DNA of 64,000 nt from Symbiodinium natans (Eukaryota; Sar; Dinophyceae; Suessiales; Symbiodiniaceae). Each line of letters opens with the position of its first letter. Position 1 is the first letter of the stretch. Where the stretch lies: the NCBI GenBank assembly GCA_905221605.1, contig CAJNDS010002567.1, positions 33,501 to 97,500 on the forward strand. Direction: 5' to 3'. Positions 1 to 12,242 of this stretch are shown piece by piece. Both the position numbers and the translations under genes were made by a program. The notes beneath the pieces are model-generated. The model had not been told where the DNA came from. It saw only the letters and a program-made list of their open reading frames with translations, and ran no database searches.

Positions 1-95
1 TTCTCGAAGTTCCACCTCGGAAGCCATTGTGAACCTCCGCTCAGAACCACTTACTCAAAGCTACAGCTGCTTCTACCCTCAGCTTGAGCGTGCCG

Positions 96-707
96 ATGAT
101 TAGACATGCAAACCGAGCCCGAGGCATCAGTATCCGTGCATGTGGAGGAAAGTCAGAGCAACTTTGGACGTACTCCTCGTGCGGACAGTTGTATTCTGGG
201 CGTGGCTTCAAGGCGACTTGCTGCACGTCCTGCAGGACTGACACGGCATTGTGCATCCCTTCTCCGGCAACATCCTGGCCTGAGAAGGCACAGCTTTCTG
301 CAGAACTACAAGATCTTACTGGAGCACACCTCACGTTCAATACATGCAATGATGTCGAGCTTCCTGGGTCGCACGACTACCCCAAACACACGAGCTTTCT
401 GGATTGGATGACTACGATGGCGACTGGACCGGTTCCCTCCTCGGATTTCCATGACGCCCCGCCTTGCATGGATCCGGCAAGCCTACACAGCTGCTACATC
501 CGCTACATCCTTTTTGACAAAGAACTGCGGGGACATACCTTCAGGAGACATCTGTTGGTGGCTACAACATGCGATGCAAGAAGGTGTAGCGGCCAAAATA
601 TGGACACTATGATGCATTCATCCCCAGCTGTTGCCAGTTTTGTTTGCCCAGGCCAAGTTCAATGCTGGGGTAGCTTGACTGAGTCTTATGCTCCGTCAGA
701 GTTTTGA
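96..707 (+). CDS. Unrecognised open frame, 203 codons
   Basis: An ATG-initiated frame with no family I recognise. It is Cys- and Ser-rich, with no signal peptide, membrane segment or repeat. A shorter opposite-strand frame overlaps its first third. It may be a chance frame in GC-balanced DNA or part of an exon; nothing around it supports a function. Confidence 0.15.
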   Translation: MIRHANRARGISIRACGGKSEQLWTYSSCGQLYSGRGFKATCCTSCRTDTALCIPSPATSWPEKAQLSAELQDLTGAHLTFNTCNDVELPGSHDYPKHTSFLDWMTTMATGPVPSSDFHDAPPCMDPASLHSCYIRYILFDKELRGHTFRRHLLVATTCDARRCSGQNMDTMMHSSPAVASFVCPGQVQCWGSLTESYAPSEF

Positions 708-1468
708 GAGCGAAGCTTGCAACGTGCCGTCTACCTCAGCAATTGTTGCATAGTCCTCAGAGTCATGTAGAGCACTGTCACCTTGATGGAGACCGCCATA
801 AGGGGCGTTCTCAGCCAGTTTCGTGACGCCGTGTACAATCGACATTATCGCGCAGTGCTCCGCATCCATGGCAGTGTTTTCGCAGTGGCTCGGGGCGGTC
901 GCTGCAGGGACTGCCCAGAGACCAACATTCAGCCTGCGCCGCGCATACTTTTAATGCGATGCTGTCAGCACCTTTTTTTCTAACCCTGAGCCTGCGCAGT
1001 TTGGAGCCTTCGAGCCTTGGATCCCTTTGAGTCGCCTTGTCTTTGTGACTTCGGAATGGTGCTCTTGCTCTTGCTATCTCTTGCTACTAAGTTACTATGT
1101 CCAACATGATGAAGCTTCAGATGTCTTCCTCTCACGCGTGCACAACTAAGCGGAAGTAACGGGTCCTGCCCTGTTCATTGTTACATGTATAAGGAAGTGC
1201 CCATGGAGCTTTACATTGCCTCGAGCCTTTCTATTGAATGTTTCTACTGAGTCTGCTGAGAAGCTGATAGGATTTGCACTAGCGGTCCGATCATGCAAGA
1301 ATGTCGGAATGTTATCCGAAACTCTCCATCATCTTAGCCAACACCACTTTCCTTTTGATAACAGTTTGAGGAACCTTTGCTCTGGACTGACTCCTGGTAC
1401 TCACTCTTGGCTTCGGGAATATCATGTACTGTAGTCCCTTTCTGCCAAAAGCAGCACTCTGCAGGGAC
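708..1468. other. No gene recognised
   Basis: Mixed-composition DNA with only short open frames. It lies downstream of the minus-strand lipase exons, so it may hold the lipase 3' end (last exon and UTR), but I cannot identify it. Confidence 0.3.
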
Positions 1469-2864
1469 CTTGAGCAGTGCCGAAACCTGGGCATCCATGC
1501 ATACCCCGGCAAAGTCGGCGGCAGGTTCGTGATCAAGTCAAACTTCTCGTTCGCACTCGCTAGATAGCGGACGAAGCGCAAGCTGGGAGGCAACGCCGCT
1601 TCCAGATTCCTGTCTTCACATGCATGTTACGCCGAGATGAGCCACTGATATGAAAGGATGGAGAAGTTAGTTGGGTACGACTGCCAAGAACTCGAGATGC
1701 AGACTGGGAACCATGCGTGCTAGCTACAGGCTTGCTGTACCACAGACCGAGAGGTTGTTGTATGGTTTCGCCTGGGCCATTTCCCGGTCAGAGCAGAAGA
1801 CGAAATGCACATGTTACGCGCCCCGCGTCCCTGGTTCCCCATGGGCCGCACTAACGTTCGACCAGTCCTGACCACGCATATGTACACAACGTGTCATGCA
1901 CATGCCCACGCATTTTCAATTCCCTTCCCTGACCGTAGATCTCTAAGCCACTTGAGGTCAGCATAAAGGGCGTGTCTGCGTGCGGTGATTTGCCTGCATT
2001 GCTTGTCCGTCACGTACCACGGGCGAGGGCATCCCGAAGTGATCGTGGCCTTCGCCTGGTGCCCGTCCACGCCTGCGATGATTCACATACATCAATACAT
2101 AACTACATATAATTCTCTTCTACGTCGCATGAGTATATAATCTTCGCAATTTGCCACAAAATCACGCTGATACGCTGCATAAGGGTGATGCAATTGACTG
2201 TGTATAGAAGGTTGCCTGCCAGGTTGTCCAAGGCAGCATAGTTGGCGAGCACTCCACCGAGAGAGTGGCCCGTGTAGTAGATTTGTTCCGGATCGCAGTC
2301 CCCCTTCTTGTATGCCTCCAACAGCGCTTCCCTGAGGCCCGATTGTAAGGTTCGATAGCAATGCTTCCAGGAGCTGGCGACCCAAACTTTGTGCCCTTCG
2401 GAGAAAGGCTCTTTCTTACCCATGGCATTGAAGTTAGCCTTCCAGCCTTCTTTGCTGGCGGTCCCACGGAAAGCCACCCAGCACTTGCCCGCAAACTGGC
2501 CATCCTCGCTGCGTATCACGCGCGCCATCATGAAGTCAGATCCGTCTGGGTGCTTTCCCTCCACTTCCTTTAAAATACGGCCGCATTGGCTTGAAGCCTC
2601 TGAGGCACTGCGGTAAGTAGAGGCCGCGCACAAAAGGGCTCGGCCAGCTAGTGCCCACTGTTGAGGGCTTAATCGCTGCACGTCGTCCTTGGGCCCGCTT
2701 GGGAACTTCCGTGACGCCGAGACGTTGCTTTCCAACTTCGTTCTCTCCATGGCATCTCTTGCGGTATCTCTCCGATCATTTCGCAGCTGTAGCAGTGGGC
2801 ATTCCTCCGGTTCGGCGATTGCTGCTCGTGCTGCGACGGCGACAAAAACAACGCGAAGCATCAT
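1469..2864 (-). CDS. Secreted class-3 (alpha/beta hydrolase) lipase, at least two exons
   Basis: Lipase_3 enzymes hydrolyse acylglycerols with a Ser-Asp-His triad. Exon 1 is about 2864-2214. It starts at the first in-frame ATG (2864; the frame upstream has only a GTG) with a hydrophobic N-terminus (MMLRVVFVAVAARAAIA) and then a Cys-containing EECPLLQLR segment, consistent with a signal peptide. The family motifs follow in order: WVAFRGT with a downstream W..N, then YYTGHSLGG (nucleophile Ser at about residue 201) and NYAALDN. Exon 2, about 1609-1469, has an acceptor ACAG at 1610 and a GT donor at 1468. It reads KFDLITNLPP then GYAWMPRFRHC, matching the family's Asp-containing (D.VT..PP) and His-containing (GY.H) stretches. 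One or more exons between 2213 and 1610, where PRVG would be expected, were not found. The last exon is also unknown. The lipase call is secure; whether the gene is intact is not. Confidence 0.72.
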
Positions 2865-3236
2865 TCTACCATGACTCTCCACGCGCTCTTCTACTCATGT
2901 TTCGGAAAGGTATTGTTGGGTTGTGTGCAACACCGTCGCGCAGATCGAACTACTGATGTTACTGCAGGTCACTACCATGCAGTGCCGGTGCCGGGTTTTT
3001 GAGCCCAAGCAATGCAGGGATCCAGGGTGACCACTTGCTCCGCAACAGGATTCACTCCCAGCCACCATTCATGAACCTGCATGGACTGTACAGGAAGTAG
3101 TGGACTAGGGCTTATTGTGCTCTCATGCTCCTTCAGGTATGGCCTTTTTGCTTCAACCATCTTCAAATGTAGAAAGAAGTTGCTGCCGGATCAAGCAGGA
3201 AAACGAAGAAAAGGAGAGTGGAACAGACTGTAGCAG
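2865..3236. other. Upstream flank of the lipase gene, no gene recognised
   Basis: Short frames only. Promoter elements of dinoflagellate genes are poorly defined and none is identifiable here. Confidence 0.25.
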
Positions 3237-3411
3237 CACAGTGCAGCGATGGACCCCCACAGTACCGGAGGCCGATCACAGACTGCTGATGGCTGGCATC
3301 AGAGAGCATCAGAACACCAGCTTCCACAGTGCAGCGATGGACCCCCACAGTACCGGAGGCCGATCACAGACTGCTGATAGCTGGCATCAGAAGGCATCAG
3401 AAGGCCAGCTT
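3237..3411. repeat. Two-copy tandem repeat, 86-bp period
   Basis: The block beginning cacagtgcagcgatggaccc at 3237 recurs at 3323 with few changes (for example ctgatggctgg versus ctgatagctgg). The copies abut. Confidence 0.85.
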
Positions 3412-4412
3412 CGTGTACTTGCGGCACATCACGGCGTACCTCTGCACTGGAACACATGTAACGAGACATGAAGGAGTGACCACATTGACATGTGGTACCA
3501 CATGTGGTACCACTGAGCGGCTGGAGAGGCGCACGGTGAAAAATTGCTGAAGCCGGATACGACAGACACCTTAGGCGCCTCGGGCTCGGCCGGCTCGTGG
3601 GTGAAATTTTGGGTGGAGTTCCTGGTAAAACCCCAGGAGAAACCCATGGCCATCTTCGGTGCAGGTACCTTCTCACCTGCGATGCTCACATATGCTCACA
3701 TATGCACACATGCTCTCAATCACCTCTCAGGCTTACTACGAAAGGGCAAAGGGTATTCTTGCCTGCAGCTTCTTCCTTCTTCTTCTTTTTAAGCGCGGCG
3801 AGAGCCGCCTGGACAAGACGAGCTCACTTGAGGCGGTGCGCCGCTCCGAGCTGCACTGCCCAGCCCCTCAAAATGCACGGCAGTGTTTCACATAAGTCAG
3901 TTGCATTTCGTGGCACTTGCAAGCTGCTGATTGAATCACTTTTCATGTCGAGCACGGTAGGCTGTACACCCAGCAGTGCGGATGCTATCAGCGAAAGGGG
4001 CAAATTGATCAAGAGATTAAGTAGTTAGAGGATCCCAAGAAATGAGGAAAGTGGCTCCTGTCGTGGCTCGTTTTGCCAAGGCAGGAGTTGAAGGGATAAG
4101 GAGCGGATGGGTTGAGGAGTTGAGCCTGAGCGAAAGCTGGAGCTACAGCAGCAGTTCTGCAGGCCGGAGCTGCAGCAAGCCTTGCTGCAGCCCTAGCCTA
4201 GAAAACTGCTGGAGCTCGGCAGTCACGTAGTTCTTTGGACAGCGCCAGTTTCTCAGAAAGGAGGACTCAGCCTCCTCGAGCCCATGCACTGCGTCAATGG
4301 GAGCTTATGTTCGAAAATTTGCCATTGATGGCTTGTGAGCTGCTGCCTTGGGTCAACAAAAAAAGCTGCCATCCACAGTGAATGAATTGGCACTGAAGCG
4401 AAGGGGATGATG
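3412..4412. other. No gene recognised; short palindromic repeat inside
   Basis: At about 3488-3514 the sequence catgtggtaccacatgtggt repeats a 13-bp unit that is nearly its own reverse complement. Otherwise there are only short frames, plus TTC-rich pyrimidine runs near 3775. Confidence 0.3.
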
Positions 4413-7400
4413 CTAAATTACTAAACAGGCTCCACAGCGGAAAATCTTCAAATACCTGGCCTTGCAGCGGCGATCCTCTGCCTCTTCTGCTTGCTCACCT
4501 TGCAAAGATTTGCAAGAAAAACCTGCCAGGCGTCTCTTCGCGGACACCAAGTGGCCCGGAATCGCAACCAAGCTGCGTCGCAGGTCATTCAGGAGCTTCT
4601 CCAGGTTTCGAAGATGCTCCTGCATGCATGGCAGCGCTTGGGACTTGTAACAGAATGCCGAGCCCGACATTGCACGGATGCTGGTTCCAGAACTGAGCTG
4701 TCGGCACCAAATTCCTGCTCGAGCTCTTCTTCACCTTGGTTCTTGGCTGCAGAAAGACTCCCTCTCGTAATAGGACGTAATAGGTCAACTCGGAGGCCTG
4801 AACTACAAACTGTTGAAAACAAGCTTTTGCCTGAGCCGCTGCCTGAGCCGCAGGCTCCATTCCTTGTTTCCGCTCGGGGACGGCCGGGTCCATCGGCTGA
4901 ACTCGACGCCTGGCATGGCTGCACGTCGTGCCGTCGTGCGTAAGTGTAAGCAGAAACAGTGAACTTGCGCCACTTCTGCAATATTGCAAGAACCTGGAGC
5001 TTGCACCATTGACTTCCCTCCCCCTCCCTCAGAGAAAAACACAACTGTGAAAATCAAATCGGGAATTGCCCGAGCACCCACGCCTTCACGCTCGAGGAGT
5101 CCCGTCTCTGGAATGTCGACCTTCGACATCGTCTCTTTCTCCGTCATGTGGCCTTGCGGAAGCTCCCGAGCAGGGTATGGCGGGAATGCTAAAAGTCGCG
5201 CGCAGGCCTGAGGCCAAACGAAGTGCTTGGCGAATGGGCATTACGGATGAGAGCTCCAGGCCCTGCAAGCAGAGAGGTGTGCCGCAGTCAAGACTCTCTG
5301 AAATTACAGAAGAACTTCTCTCACAGTGGCTGCGGCCTGTTGCGTGTGATTTTTGCATGGCTCCTTCAAGTTTTGTGGGCCTCAGGCCCTGGTCGTTGGG
5401 GCGAGCGCGGTTTCGAGAGCAAAAGATCTCGGGTTCTCAGAGGCATGGAGGCTTCTAGGGGCAGGCCAAGTACCTGTGCAACGCCCAACACAGAAGGGTC
5501 GTTGACCGCGAAAAGCTTTGATTACGTCTTGGAGGGCATTCCGAGGGCAACACCTCATAAGTCAACTCCAAGTCGTCAAGGGTGTCATCTTGCTCCTCCT
5601 GCTCCGCAACCACCTCTGGCTCACTGTCGCTGCCGCTGCTCATTGAATACTTCCTGCAGGTCAATGTTGAAAAGCATTGCGTGCATGGTCCAACGTGAAC
5701 AAAGCTTGCAGGGGTTTGCCAATTTGAGTGCACACCGCCTTGCCAACTCTGCCACCGTCCTGTCATCCTCATTCGCGAGCAAGCACCGAGGATCTACGGT
5801 ACTTTTCAGCGAGCGACAGAGGACGTGGAGTGATGCAAAAGGATAAAACAAACCCGTGAGCCCCCTGCCAAGCCCATATGGCTTATTCCGGTGAGCTCCA
5901 CCTGGCACGTAGTCAGGGACACCTGCTCACAATAGCAGCTTGTTCTGCAACACCGGGCCTGTTTGAGTACCTTCCGGACATTTCCGAGGCACAGGTCGCA
6001 AGATTCAGCCAGCGAAAGTGCAGGGAGCCTTCCGCTCGATGGACGCCTTGATCTCGCCCTTCAGCAACGAAACCTGATTTCGCGATCGCGGAGCTGGCCA
6101 AAACTCTAGTGCCCAGTTTGCAGACGGAAAGTCCCACCTCGTGAAGGAGAGACTGCACCTCCTCCTTTTCAAGTGCCACTTGACATTCCAGCTGCTTCTT
6201 GTATTCCTGTGGTGGCTGCCCGTCTCGCAACAACTCTGGTGCATGCCATGTCATGTGAACCAGAGTGCAGCAAGCCTGAGCATCGACGATGCGTGCCAGG
6301 GCTTTGCGATTCTGCTCCTCGCACCACTCAAACATGTCATGCGTAGATCTCTGTACAGTGTCTCTTCATGAGTTTGTGCGCAAAGTTTATGGTCAGGGCA
6401 TTTAGGGCTTCGTGGCAATTGCTCGAGAGGTCCGAACCCTGATTTTCGCAGGGCGTTTTGGAGTCATCAGAAGGACGAAGTAGTCTGTTTATCGGTTTTT
6501 CGGGATGCTGGGAGTTTCAGCGGCTCGTGCTGTCCCAATGAGGAGCGCCCTGACGATCTGAGCATCACGAGCATCTTTCATCTGTTGTCCTTTTCCTAGA
6601 ACGAAAAGGCCAGCAAGGTACTGTTTTGCATGGCCCGTTCAGCGCCCTCAGGCCGTGGGCAAAACATAAGGACAGTTAAGCACATTTGAGCAAGTCTTGC
6701 GTCCCAGCATCGCGCTGGTTGAATCATGACTATAAGTGCCAGTATACTGGTACTATCTGAGACTGCGACTGCTGCCTTCTCTTCGTATCAGCTTTTGTTA
6801 ACTTCCTAATCTTGTTCCGAGCCTATGTTCTTCGTTACTTGCTGCCCTGAGATCTGGTCACGACAAGCGGCGACAGTGTGGGTAGGAAGCGGCTGTTTCT
6901 TCCTTTTCTGCTCCGTTCGTGGGCAGGGAACACTCAGCAGGAAAGGGTTTCGAAGCGAGCTTCATTTCATTCCCTTTTCACCAATTTTTCCGAGTTTCTT
7001 GAGGGTTCCACAAGTGTTTCGGAGATGCCAAAGCCGTCCTGGCTGCTCTGCTTCTTTTTCGCATCCAAGTGGCACTTCTGCCGGAGTCGATTGGCCTCTG
7101 CGGGTCGTTGATTTGCAAACAGCTTGCGACCGATTTTACTGTCAAAAAAGAAAAGCCATGGAAAGCCCGATCCTCTGACTTGCTTGAGTCCAAGCCAACG
7201 CGTGAGGCCTCCACTCAAGCCATGGCTTCCATGTGCAGGAAAATTCTTCTCCTCTTCTTCGCGCCTCGAACCTGATTCGTTGTTGGGCGATGTCTGCTGC
7301 GGAGGACTTGTTGCGTCTGACCTGCCATCCGAAGCTTGAAAAGGAAAGCAATCGTCATTTCAAGTGTTTGCACCAGCAGGACTACACAGGCCACGGGCAC

Positions 7401-7652
7401 CGAGTCGCTCTCGATCTGTTGACGCCTTGCGAGGGCCTGCTCTTAGCTACTCTAGCTTCGTTACCACTGGTTGTCCAGAAATGCCTCACAAAGTTGACCG
7501 AACCAGCACTGATGGAACAGGAGGCATGCACGAAGCCGAGCCTCATCTCGCTCCCTGATTGCTTCCTGGATTAAGACACGAAGCTTTGCCACCTCTTCAG
7601 ACTCGTCCTCCGGTATTTCGCTTGTACGAAGCTTCACAAGACGAGTGTTCAA
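4413..7652 (-). CDS. Putative multi-exon gene with coiled-coil and acidic segments
   Basis: Several minus-strand islands read like exons of one or two genes. They are: 7652-7490 (charged helix containing EDESEEVAKLRVLIQEAI); 7351-7240 (AADIAQQRIRFEARRRGEE); about 7130-6970 (basic, Asn/Gln-rich); 6335-6080 (MFEWCEEQNRKALARIVDAQ then a Lys/Glu-rich helix); 5818-5650 (LANEDDRTVAELARRCALKL); 5643-5500 (acidic, SSGSDSEPEVVAEQEEQDD); and 4640-4430 (NLEKLLNDLRRSL followed by GEQAEEAEDRRCKARYLKIF). The heptad-like Leu/Glu/Lys spacing suggests coiled coil. Frames change between islands as expected for introns. I do not recognise a family, and it is not certain that the islands belong to one transcript. 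Confidence 0.35.
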
Positions 7653-7978
7653 GTAGAGGGCACTGATCAGCCAGCTGCATTAACATGTTTTTGACTGTTT
7701 TTGTGCTTCTTCAAAAGCTTGCTTTTCGCAAGTCGCTGACAGAGGTGAAACGCTGCGAATGGGGAGAAAGAGGCGCGCGGCTTTTCACGCATCTCCGGGG
7801 GCAAAAGCTGAGTAGCCGGAGCGGCTCTTAAATGGAACCAGCTTCAGCGCCGGGATGGGAACCTTGCACGTCATCTCTTTTGCTTCTTTTTCTTCAAGAT
7901 TCCTTCCTTTTTCTTACGATTTCTTACGTCATATCACGTCGCATGTCTCCAAAAGGTCGCAGGCAAAAATAGAGGGAT

Positions 7979-8799
7979 GTGCTCAGCGCCTGGCCCAGCA
8001 ATCTGCAGCAGCCGTGGGGTCCTGTCCATGGGAGTCTGAATACTAAGGGCGGGCAAAGCAGAGCCGAGGGTACGGAGGAGACCGGCATCTACCCATGGGC
8101 GACGGCCTTCCCGTGCTCAACCCCAAATTTCCAATTGTCGAGAGTTTTAGCCGGTGCCACAGGTGCCACTAAACGACCTTTCCTCCAAGAGGCTAAGCGA
8201 ACTCTGGCAGGAATAAGCAATGCGGCCCCCATGGAAGCTCCGCAAAGAGGCAAGCTCAGCACTGCCACGGCTCTGTTTGATACGCCCCCTGATACACAAG
8301 AATTACCGCTCTTTGAAAAGGGGTGGGTGGTTTGATTACTCCAGACCACTGGCCCGCCTCCACGTTTGCGATCAACCGCGCCGCGACGGCGTCATCCCGA
8401 CCGGCGCTGTGCAACTCGGCACACCACCGTTGGGGAAGGCTTGCAGTCAAAAAGAGACTTAAAAAGATTTTTGGCTTACCTTGTTCTATCTTGTCATTTG
8501 TGCCGCAGTTGAAAGAACTGACTCGATGGACCAAGCCCCCCACCGCGGAATCGATGACCCACGACGTCCGGTCTCTTGAGCGAAAAATGTGCCAGACCTC
8601 CATATCGGTGACGACGCAAGTGCTCTCTATGCTCCAGGAAGTTCTTCCTTCGCCTCTACGCTGCCCTCCCAGGGCTGTTGGGCCTCATTTCAGCTCTCAA
8701 GGCATCGCTTTGAGCATTGCTGTCTCAACTGTCGGGTGGTCTCCGTGTTACGAATTGTTTGGAAAATTTTGGAAATCGGATCTTCAGGATGGCATTTGA
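7979..8799 (+). CDS. Putative two-exon gene of unknown function
   Basis: The first exon-like frame, about 8040-8326, reads SRVLAGATGATKRPFLQEAK and ends ...LPLFEKGW. A GT donor at 8327 and an acceptor ccgcag ending at 8508 define a 182-bp phase-0 intron. The second exon from 8509 begins LKELTRWTKPPTAESMTHDV and continues through a helical segment (LERKMCQTSI, QVLSMLQEVLPS) in an open frame to 8799. This is one of the few plus-strand candidates here. The start codon and any upstream exon are uncertain: a further open frame with KRSQAKIEGCAQRLAQQSAA lies at 7940-8040. No domain recognised. Confidence 0.4.
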
Positions 8800-10784
8800 G
8801 TCGCAGGCCCAGCAAGGTGCACCATTGTGAGGTTCTTTGCGCAGGGCATAAACCTGTGAGTGGCCGGAGCTTGGCAAGTCATTGGGCAGCGGGCAGGATG
8901 AGGCATCGCATGTTGCACTGCTGACGCGTTGATATGGCGACTCTCCATGAGATTGGCTGTCGTGGGCAGACCTTGCCCGCATGCTACTTACATCACGCCC
9001 TCACTTCACTCAGCACTCTTTGCTACTGGAGCAAACATGTAAGCTCGCAGCGCCGTTGATGCCCAAGTGGTCGCCGTCTTTTCGCTTCATCATCCCAGAC
9101 TGGCAGCACGTTGCCAGAAATGAGCTCTTGAGCTTTACGAACAAGACATAGACCACGAGGTAATTGCTGAAGCTTGTCAGTGTTGCCCGGGGCGACAGGG
9201 CAGGGTATGCTGCACGAGCACAGCAGCCCGTGACCTCGCATGAAGAAATAGACTCATAAACGTGGGCATTTGCCCCAGAAACCGAAAAGCTGACGGACCC
9301 TTTGCACGTTGAAAGCCAATACGTCGCGTCTGCTACGTTCTGCTACATTGCTCGTGCAGGTGAGACACAAAGACGCTTCCTCAAATACCGAGCATACGCG
9401 TGGATTTCCATACAAAGGTTTCAACAATAATGAGGAAAGCCGTCTATCGATCTTCGAATCATCGGTGATGCGTCTCTCCGGCTGTTCCTTTACGGTGAGG
9501 ATCTGCCATGTTTGGACCAGTGTTACCTCAGCATCAGTCGCAAGCTGAGGCTAACTGGTTACGCAGTTGCACCTGCTATCCGCTGACCTGTCAAAATGCT
9601 GTGCCAAGTGGCCTCGAAGGGTTCTGCTGGTCTCTGCTGAGTAGCCTGAGAGCGGCCAAGCCAAGCCTAGTCTATGCTGCTCCGCATGTCCCCTCTGTGT
9701 GTGTGTGTGAGAATGTGAATCTGCATGAATCTGCAGAACCACAACATGTCCGTGTGTGTCTACTCTATTCTGACAAGAGGGTGGCGGACTCTCCCAAGCT
9801 CCGTGAGTTTTTAGGGCATGTTTCAGATTCCGGTTCTTTCGGTTCGCAGCAGCACGCGCCACCATGAATACGAATACTCAGGGAGGTTTCGCCGTAGTGG
9901 TGGTAGGGTTTCGCCGCAGTGGAGCCATAGTGCCAGTAGTGTTTCGTTTCCGTGGCGGTAGCCTTATGCCGTATGCAATGCTTATGTAATCTCAGACCTT
10001 AGATCTTTCCTGGTTTCTTGTTGGCGTCAAACATGCCAGCTGGGACCACCTACTTGAAAGGGGTGCCATGAAAAGCTCCATCGACCCAGCATGTGGCTGT
10101 GGGCTTGCCAGGCCAACGGTTCACATTGACCCGCTCCGAATGAAGACTTCTTGGCTGGCCGAAAACTTTCCGAGCAAGCGACAGAGCGCAAACCGCGGTG
10201 CTTTCCAGAACTCTTCATTCTCGGCTTTGGTACTGTTCCACTCCTGACCAGGGCAGTGACAGCTCAGAACCGACCGTAGACCTGGCATGGCATATTACTT
10301 GAGCCGCTTGAGCCCACCTGCATTTCCCGTTGGATGCGCAGTCTGGCCTGAAAGCGCTTCGTGTCAATTTAGCAGACATCTCGCATGACTGTGTCTTCTG
10401 CCTGCACTGATCCGCGCTGTGGCTTCTCCTTGGCCTTCTCCTTGCCCATCATGGCCTGATCTAAACATGGCCCCCATGGACTACCTGAGGTTGGTTGGCC
10501 TCGGGCACCCAAAGGGGAACCTGCAGCCCAACCCGCTAGGGATCTGGGGACCCCAAAAAGGACTCAGGGCTCACCCTCACGAATCGGGCCGGGCCAGGCC
10601 GAGGGGTGCCGTTTACAAGAAAGCGTCAAGATGAATTGTCTTTGTTTCGGTGTCAGGCCAAGTTGCAAGAACCTCCTTCTCGGTCATGAGTCCTGCAGCC
10701 GAGTCTGCTTGTGCTGCACATGCTAACTGAGCACAGCCCAGTTGGCCATACTGTGGACAGGGATGAGATGACTATGACTACACC
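8800..10784. other. No gene recognised
   Basis: Only short or unconvincing frames on both strands. A short (GT)n run lies at about 9696-9709, and a gtagtggtagggtttcgccgc-like repeat at about 9890-9920. A 119-codon plus frame (9508-9867) and its opposite-strand partner show no protein-like pattern. Confidence 0.3.
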
Positions 10785-12242
10785 GTATCCCCTTCGCTCG
10801 CCTGAGCTGCTTGATGCCTTGCGGGCTGCTTCGTCGTCCACAGGGACAGACCGCGACCGAGAGCGCTGCCTAGCACGACGCTGCGCGTCATGCTGCGCCA
10901 GTGTAATTTGTGCAGTTCGGTGAAGTTCGAGGAGCCAACTTAGAAACTTCGAATGCTTCGCGCCTCTTGCGCTGGTGCTTCTCCGATTCTTCAGACTTCT
11001 CCTCCTCCTCAGTTGACAGTGTGTAGATGCTGAAGCCACAGGGAGTGGCGGATACCCGGGCTAGCCTTATACGAAGAGAATGCGAAGCAGCAAAGCTCTC
11101 AGAGCAGGCGGCATCATCCCCTCGTCGGCGCTTCTTCTTTTTCTTGTGATGCTTTTGATGGGTCTGCTGTTCCTCGCCACCACGGTGTCGGGAAAAGGCT
11201 TCCACGTCGGTTTTCACCCCACGGCTGGCCTGAGTCTTCTTCTTCTTTTCCTCCTCATCTCTTCGCCTGGATGAACTTAGGGTGAATTTTCCTTTCTGAT
11301 GCGCTTGGGTGGTTCGCCGGTAGACCGGAAAACAATCTTGACAAGACGAGGCTCCAGTCTGTGGATGCAGGCTGTCGTGGCAGGCTCTGCCACTGGCCAG
11401 TCTGACTCGTAGGCTCCGGCTCCGCTGCAGCCTGACTCAATTCAACCCGGAGACTCCTGGAACCACCTTATCACTTAGAAGTGAGAAGAACATAATAAAT
11501 GATACGTAAAGATGTAAGTAAATCATCTTTAAAGTGAAACATGGACTTCGCCTGGGCAGTGGCCGGCGCCTCCGTTGGCTCCACCGGCTCCGACTCCGGA
11601 GCCGAAGTGGCCTCTGACTCTTCGAATACTCAAGTGAGCATTTTAAAAGCAGAGAGGGGTTTCCATATTGCAAGAGTAAATTCCAAACTTGCATATGCTT
11701 CCTCTCCCCACTGCACTTGGCGTCAGATTGTCAAAGAGCCCTGTCTCCTGTTGAGTTCGGGAATCTCCCATCTGACTTGGAGTCTGCTCGACAGCTCCAG
11801 AAGGCTGGCACATGCTCTGAGCACGAGGCCACTTTTTGTAGCGGATCCACCACCTCTTCACGTGCCATCACCTTGCTCTATGTCGCGGCGGGTCATGACC
11901 GAACAATGTACAGTAACTTCCAGACGAGTTGTCGTCCTGATTCGGGCTTGTATGGGCTTGTGTATGGCTGTTGCGAACCCTTTTGGTGCTTTCACAGGCC
12001 GAGGAACTGGTCCCAAAGGGGCTAGACCGGCACGCTTCTTCTGCTTCTTCCGCTTCATCTCCTGAACTTGCAGTGTAGGACTTTAAAGAGTTTCCATTAG
12101 CTTCCACCTCGTTGCAGGAACTGCTGCACCTTCTGTACCCGCACTTGAATAGAGCGTCCTCGAGCATTTCCTGCTCCAGCTGTTCCTCCTTCTCTTTTTG
12201 CTCTCTTAACCGCGTCTCCAGGTCTCGAACCCTTATGCGCAT
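10785..12242 (-). CDS. Putative multi-exon gene for a highly charged, low-complexity protein
   Basis: Minus-strand islands: 12242-11868 begins at an ATG and encodes a coiled-coil start (RVRDLETRLREQKEKEEQLE) followed by an acidic stretch (SSGDEAEEAEEACRSS). 11625-11466 is Pro/Glu-rich (EESEATSAPESEPVEPTEAP). 11270-11080 is Lys/His-rich (HQKHHKKKKKRRRGDD). 11015-10925 has EEEEKSEESEKHQRKRREA. 10890-10785 has an Arg-Ser stretch (RARQRSRSRSVPVDD). The RS and K-rich tracts are typical of nuclear RNA-binding or splicing-associated proteins, but no RRM or zinc finger is visible, so that role is only inferred. The acidic and basic frames overlap simple-sequence DNA, so some may be compositional. Confidence 0.35.
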
